Source: Eubacterium limosum
Lineage (GTDB): Bacteria; Bacillota; Clostridia; Eubacteriales; Eubacteriaceae
Length of the DNA: 6,590 bases
Assembly: GCA_959020865.1 (NCBI GenBank)
Contig: CAUEUD010000200.1
Location: 1 to 6,590 of the forward strand
Direction of reading: 5' to 3'
A program made the position numbers and the translations under genes. Numbering within the stretch: position 1 is the first letter of the stretch; every line of letters starts with the position of its first letter. Of this stretch, positions 5,281-6,590 are shown piece by piece. The notes beneath the pieces were generated by a model. That model had not been told where the DNA came from, did not search any database, and saw only the letters and a program-made list of their open reading frames with translations.

Positions 5281-6444
5281 TTATTTTACTTCCTTCATCC
5301 AGGCATCGTAAACAGCCTTGGCAACCGCCGGCGCCACACGTTTATCAAAAGGGCTCGGCATCACATAGTCTTCATTCAGTTCCTCTGCGCTTACGAGGTC
5401 AGCGATGGCATAGGCTGCCGCTACCTTCATGCCTTCAGTGATGCGTGACGCCCTTGCGTCCAGCGCGCCTCTGAAAATCCCTGGGAACGCCAGGACATTG
5501 TTGATCTGGTTTGGAAAATCAGACCGGCCAGTGCCAATGACACGCGCGCCCGCTTTTTTAGCCAGATCCGGCATAATTTCAGGAATAGGGTTCGCCATAG
5601 CAAAAAGAATGGCGTCTTTATTCATAGAAGCGACCATCTCCTCTGTGACAATACCAGGGCCAGACACACCGACTAAGACATCAGCGCCTTTGATGGCATC
5701 TTCCAGACTTCCGGTAATGTGTTCCTGATTGGTGTGCTCAGCCAGCCAGAGCTTATGGCCCGTCATGCCGTCACGGCTGATATCAATGATGCCAGTGCGG
5801 TCACACATGACGATATTTTTTACATTTAAGGACATCAGCATTTTTGCAATGGCTGTCCCAGCAGCCCCTGGGCCGCTGATGGCTACCTTGATCTCAGAAA
5901 TGTCTTTCTTAACAATTTTCAGGGCATTGATGAGCGCAGAGGAGACAACAATGGCCGTACCGTGCTGGTCATCATGGAAAACCGGAATATCCAGGGCTTC
6001 CTGAAGCTTTTCCTCAATTTCAAAGCATTTCGGCGCAGAAATATCCTCCAGATTAATTCCCCCAAAGGTCGGCGCAATATTGATGCCTGTCTGAATAATC
6101 TCATCAGTGTCCTGTGTGCTCACACAGATCGGGAATGCGTCGACATTGCCAAAGGATTTAAACAGGACAGCCTTGCCCTCCATAACAGGCATAGCGGCTT
6201 CACCGCCGATATTGCCAAGGCCTAAAACCGCCGAGCCGTCAGATAAAACCGCGACCAGGTTCCCCTTGGCAGTATATTTATAAACATCCTCTTTATTCTC
6301 CGCGATTTTGCGGCAGGGTTCGGCAACACCCGGTGTGTAGGCGATGCTCAGATCATCTTTATTTTCAAGTTTCATCTTAGAAACGACTTCTACTTTACCT
6401 TTGCACGCTTCATGGGCTTTCAGCGCTTCTTTATTGTAATCCAT
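5281..6444 (-). CDS. NAD-dependent malic enzyme (malate to pyruvate + CO2)
   Basis: This cytoplasmic enzyme oxidatively decarboxylates malate to pyruvate and CO2. The 387 residues fit the short bacterial form without the C-terminal phosphotransacetylase-like domain. Motifs seen are AYTPGVAEPC (35-44, Tyr36 the likely general acid), LGLGNIGGEAAMPVMEGKA (74-92, Lys91 the likely general base) and the metal ligands Glu133-Asp134 and Asp158 (FHDDQHGTA). The Rossmann loop is GPGAAGTA (191-198), and FAMANPIPEI lies at 281-290. Asp215 (VMCDRTG) at the end of the second nucleotide-binding strand suggests NAD rather than NADP. The ATG at 6444 has GGAGG (6450-6454) five bases upstream. The gene is probably monocistronic. 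No complete terminator follows its stop codon, only a single arm-like sequence (5266-5276). Confidence 0.95.
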   Translation of the reverse strand: MDYNKEALKAHEACKGKVEVVSKMKLENKDDLSIAYTPGVAEPCRKIAENKEDVYKYTAKGNLVAVLSDGSAVLGLGNIGGEAAMPVMEGKAVLFKSFGNVDAFPICVSTQDTDEIIQTGINIAPTFGGINLEDISAPKCFEIEEKLQEALDIPVFHDDQHGTAIVVSSALINALKIVKKDISEIKVAISGPGAAGTAIAKMLMSLNVKNIVMCDRTGIIDISRDGMTGHKLWLAEHTNQEHITGSLEDAIKGADVLVGVSGPGIVTEEMVASMNKDAILFAMANPIPEIMPDLAKKAGARVIGTGRSDFPNQINNVLAFPGIFRGALDARASRITEGMKVAAAYAIADLVSAEELNEDYVMPSPFDKRVAPAVAKAVYDAWMKEVK

Positions 6445-6488
6445 ATTTTCCTCCGGTTTCTACATTTATGTAATGAAATAACGGCCTT

Positions 6489-6517
6489 ATTATAACACAA
6501 CCCTATGTGGGTTTAAA
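6489..6517 (-). promoter_or_regulatory. Malic enzyme promoter
   Basis: On the minus strand, TTTAAA (6512-6517) and a perfect TATAAT (6489-6494) are 17 bases apart, with TGT directly before the -10 (extended -10). The start would be near 6482, giving a leader of about 38 nt with the Shine-Dalgarno at its end. A short palindrome, ACAT-tt-ATGT (6462-6471), lies in the leader. It is too short to call an operator. Confidence 0.7.
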
Positions 6518-6557
6518 GCCGATTTGCAAGAAACTTCTAATCTTATCGGCAGCAAAA

Positions 6558-6589
6558 GAAAAGGCTCGCTTGGGGATGCGAGCCTTTTC
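6558..6589 (-). terminator. Intrinsic terminator at the right edge
   Basis: GAAAAGGCTCGC (6558-6569) pairs perfectly with GCGAGCCTTTTC (6578-6589) around an 8-nt loop. Read on the minus strand the stem ends in CTTTTCTTTTGC, a usable U-rich tail, so it probably ends a minus-strand gene lying beyond the window. The plus-strand tail is cut off by the window edge. Confidence 0.75.
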
Positions 6590-6590
6590 C

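Noticed and set aside
5149..5448. Plus-strand open frame of 99 codons starting in the palindromic element
   Set aside because: It runs from the repeat DNA into the antisense of the malic enzyme gene, has no ribosome binding site that I can see and no recognisable protein features.

Overview
The window looks like a moderate-GC Firmicute of the Eubacterium/Acetobacterium type (class Clostridia). The grounds are strong AGGAGG-type ribosome binding sites, TATAAT-type promoters, short intergenic gaps with intrinsic terminators, and gene products typical of anaerobic Clostridia. The genus is an inference, not a demonstration.

Layout, left to right. The left edge holds one copy of a 48-nt intergenic repeat and a GC-rich terminator hairpin. 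Next come a sodium:alanine/glycine (AGCS) symporter gene on the minus strand and a gap with a candidate promoter and a possible insertion-sequence end remnant. These are followed by an intact but orphan tyrosine recombinase (minus) and a TipA/Mta-like MerR regulator (minus) with its own intrinsic terminator. The MerR gene is divergent from a DUF3089-type alpha/beta hydrolase (plus). About 310 non-coding bases follow, and then an NAD-type malic enzyme gene (minus) and a terminator hairpin at the right edge.

The genes do not form one pathway. Alanine/glycine uptake and malate decarboxylation to pyruvate are ordinary central metabolism. The MerR regulator has a near-perfect palindromic operator in a 19-bp promoter spacer, so it is almost certainly autoregulated, and it may influence the divergent hydrolase. 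The recombinase has all catalytic residues but no excisionase, cargo or recognisable att sites beside it.

The least ordinary part is the non-coding DNA. The 48-nt repeat occurs twice, inverted, at 14-61 and 5005-5052 (43/48 identical, no gaps). In both copies one end abuts the hairpin beyond a gene's 3' end, and the other end leads into GTTGAAA-type heptad sequence. In the right copy this continues into a 162-nt palindromic element (5054-5215) with heptad-built inverted arms and three internal hairpins. The block is bracketed by an 11-nt direct repeat that also duplicates one arm of a terminator hairpin. It reads as a small non-autonomous mobile element that inserted into the terminator between the hydrolase and malic enzyme genes.
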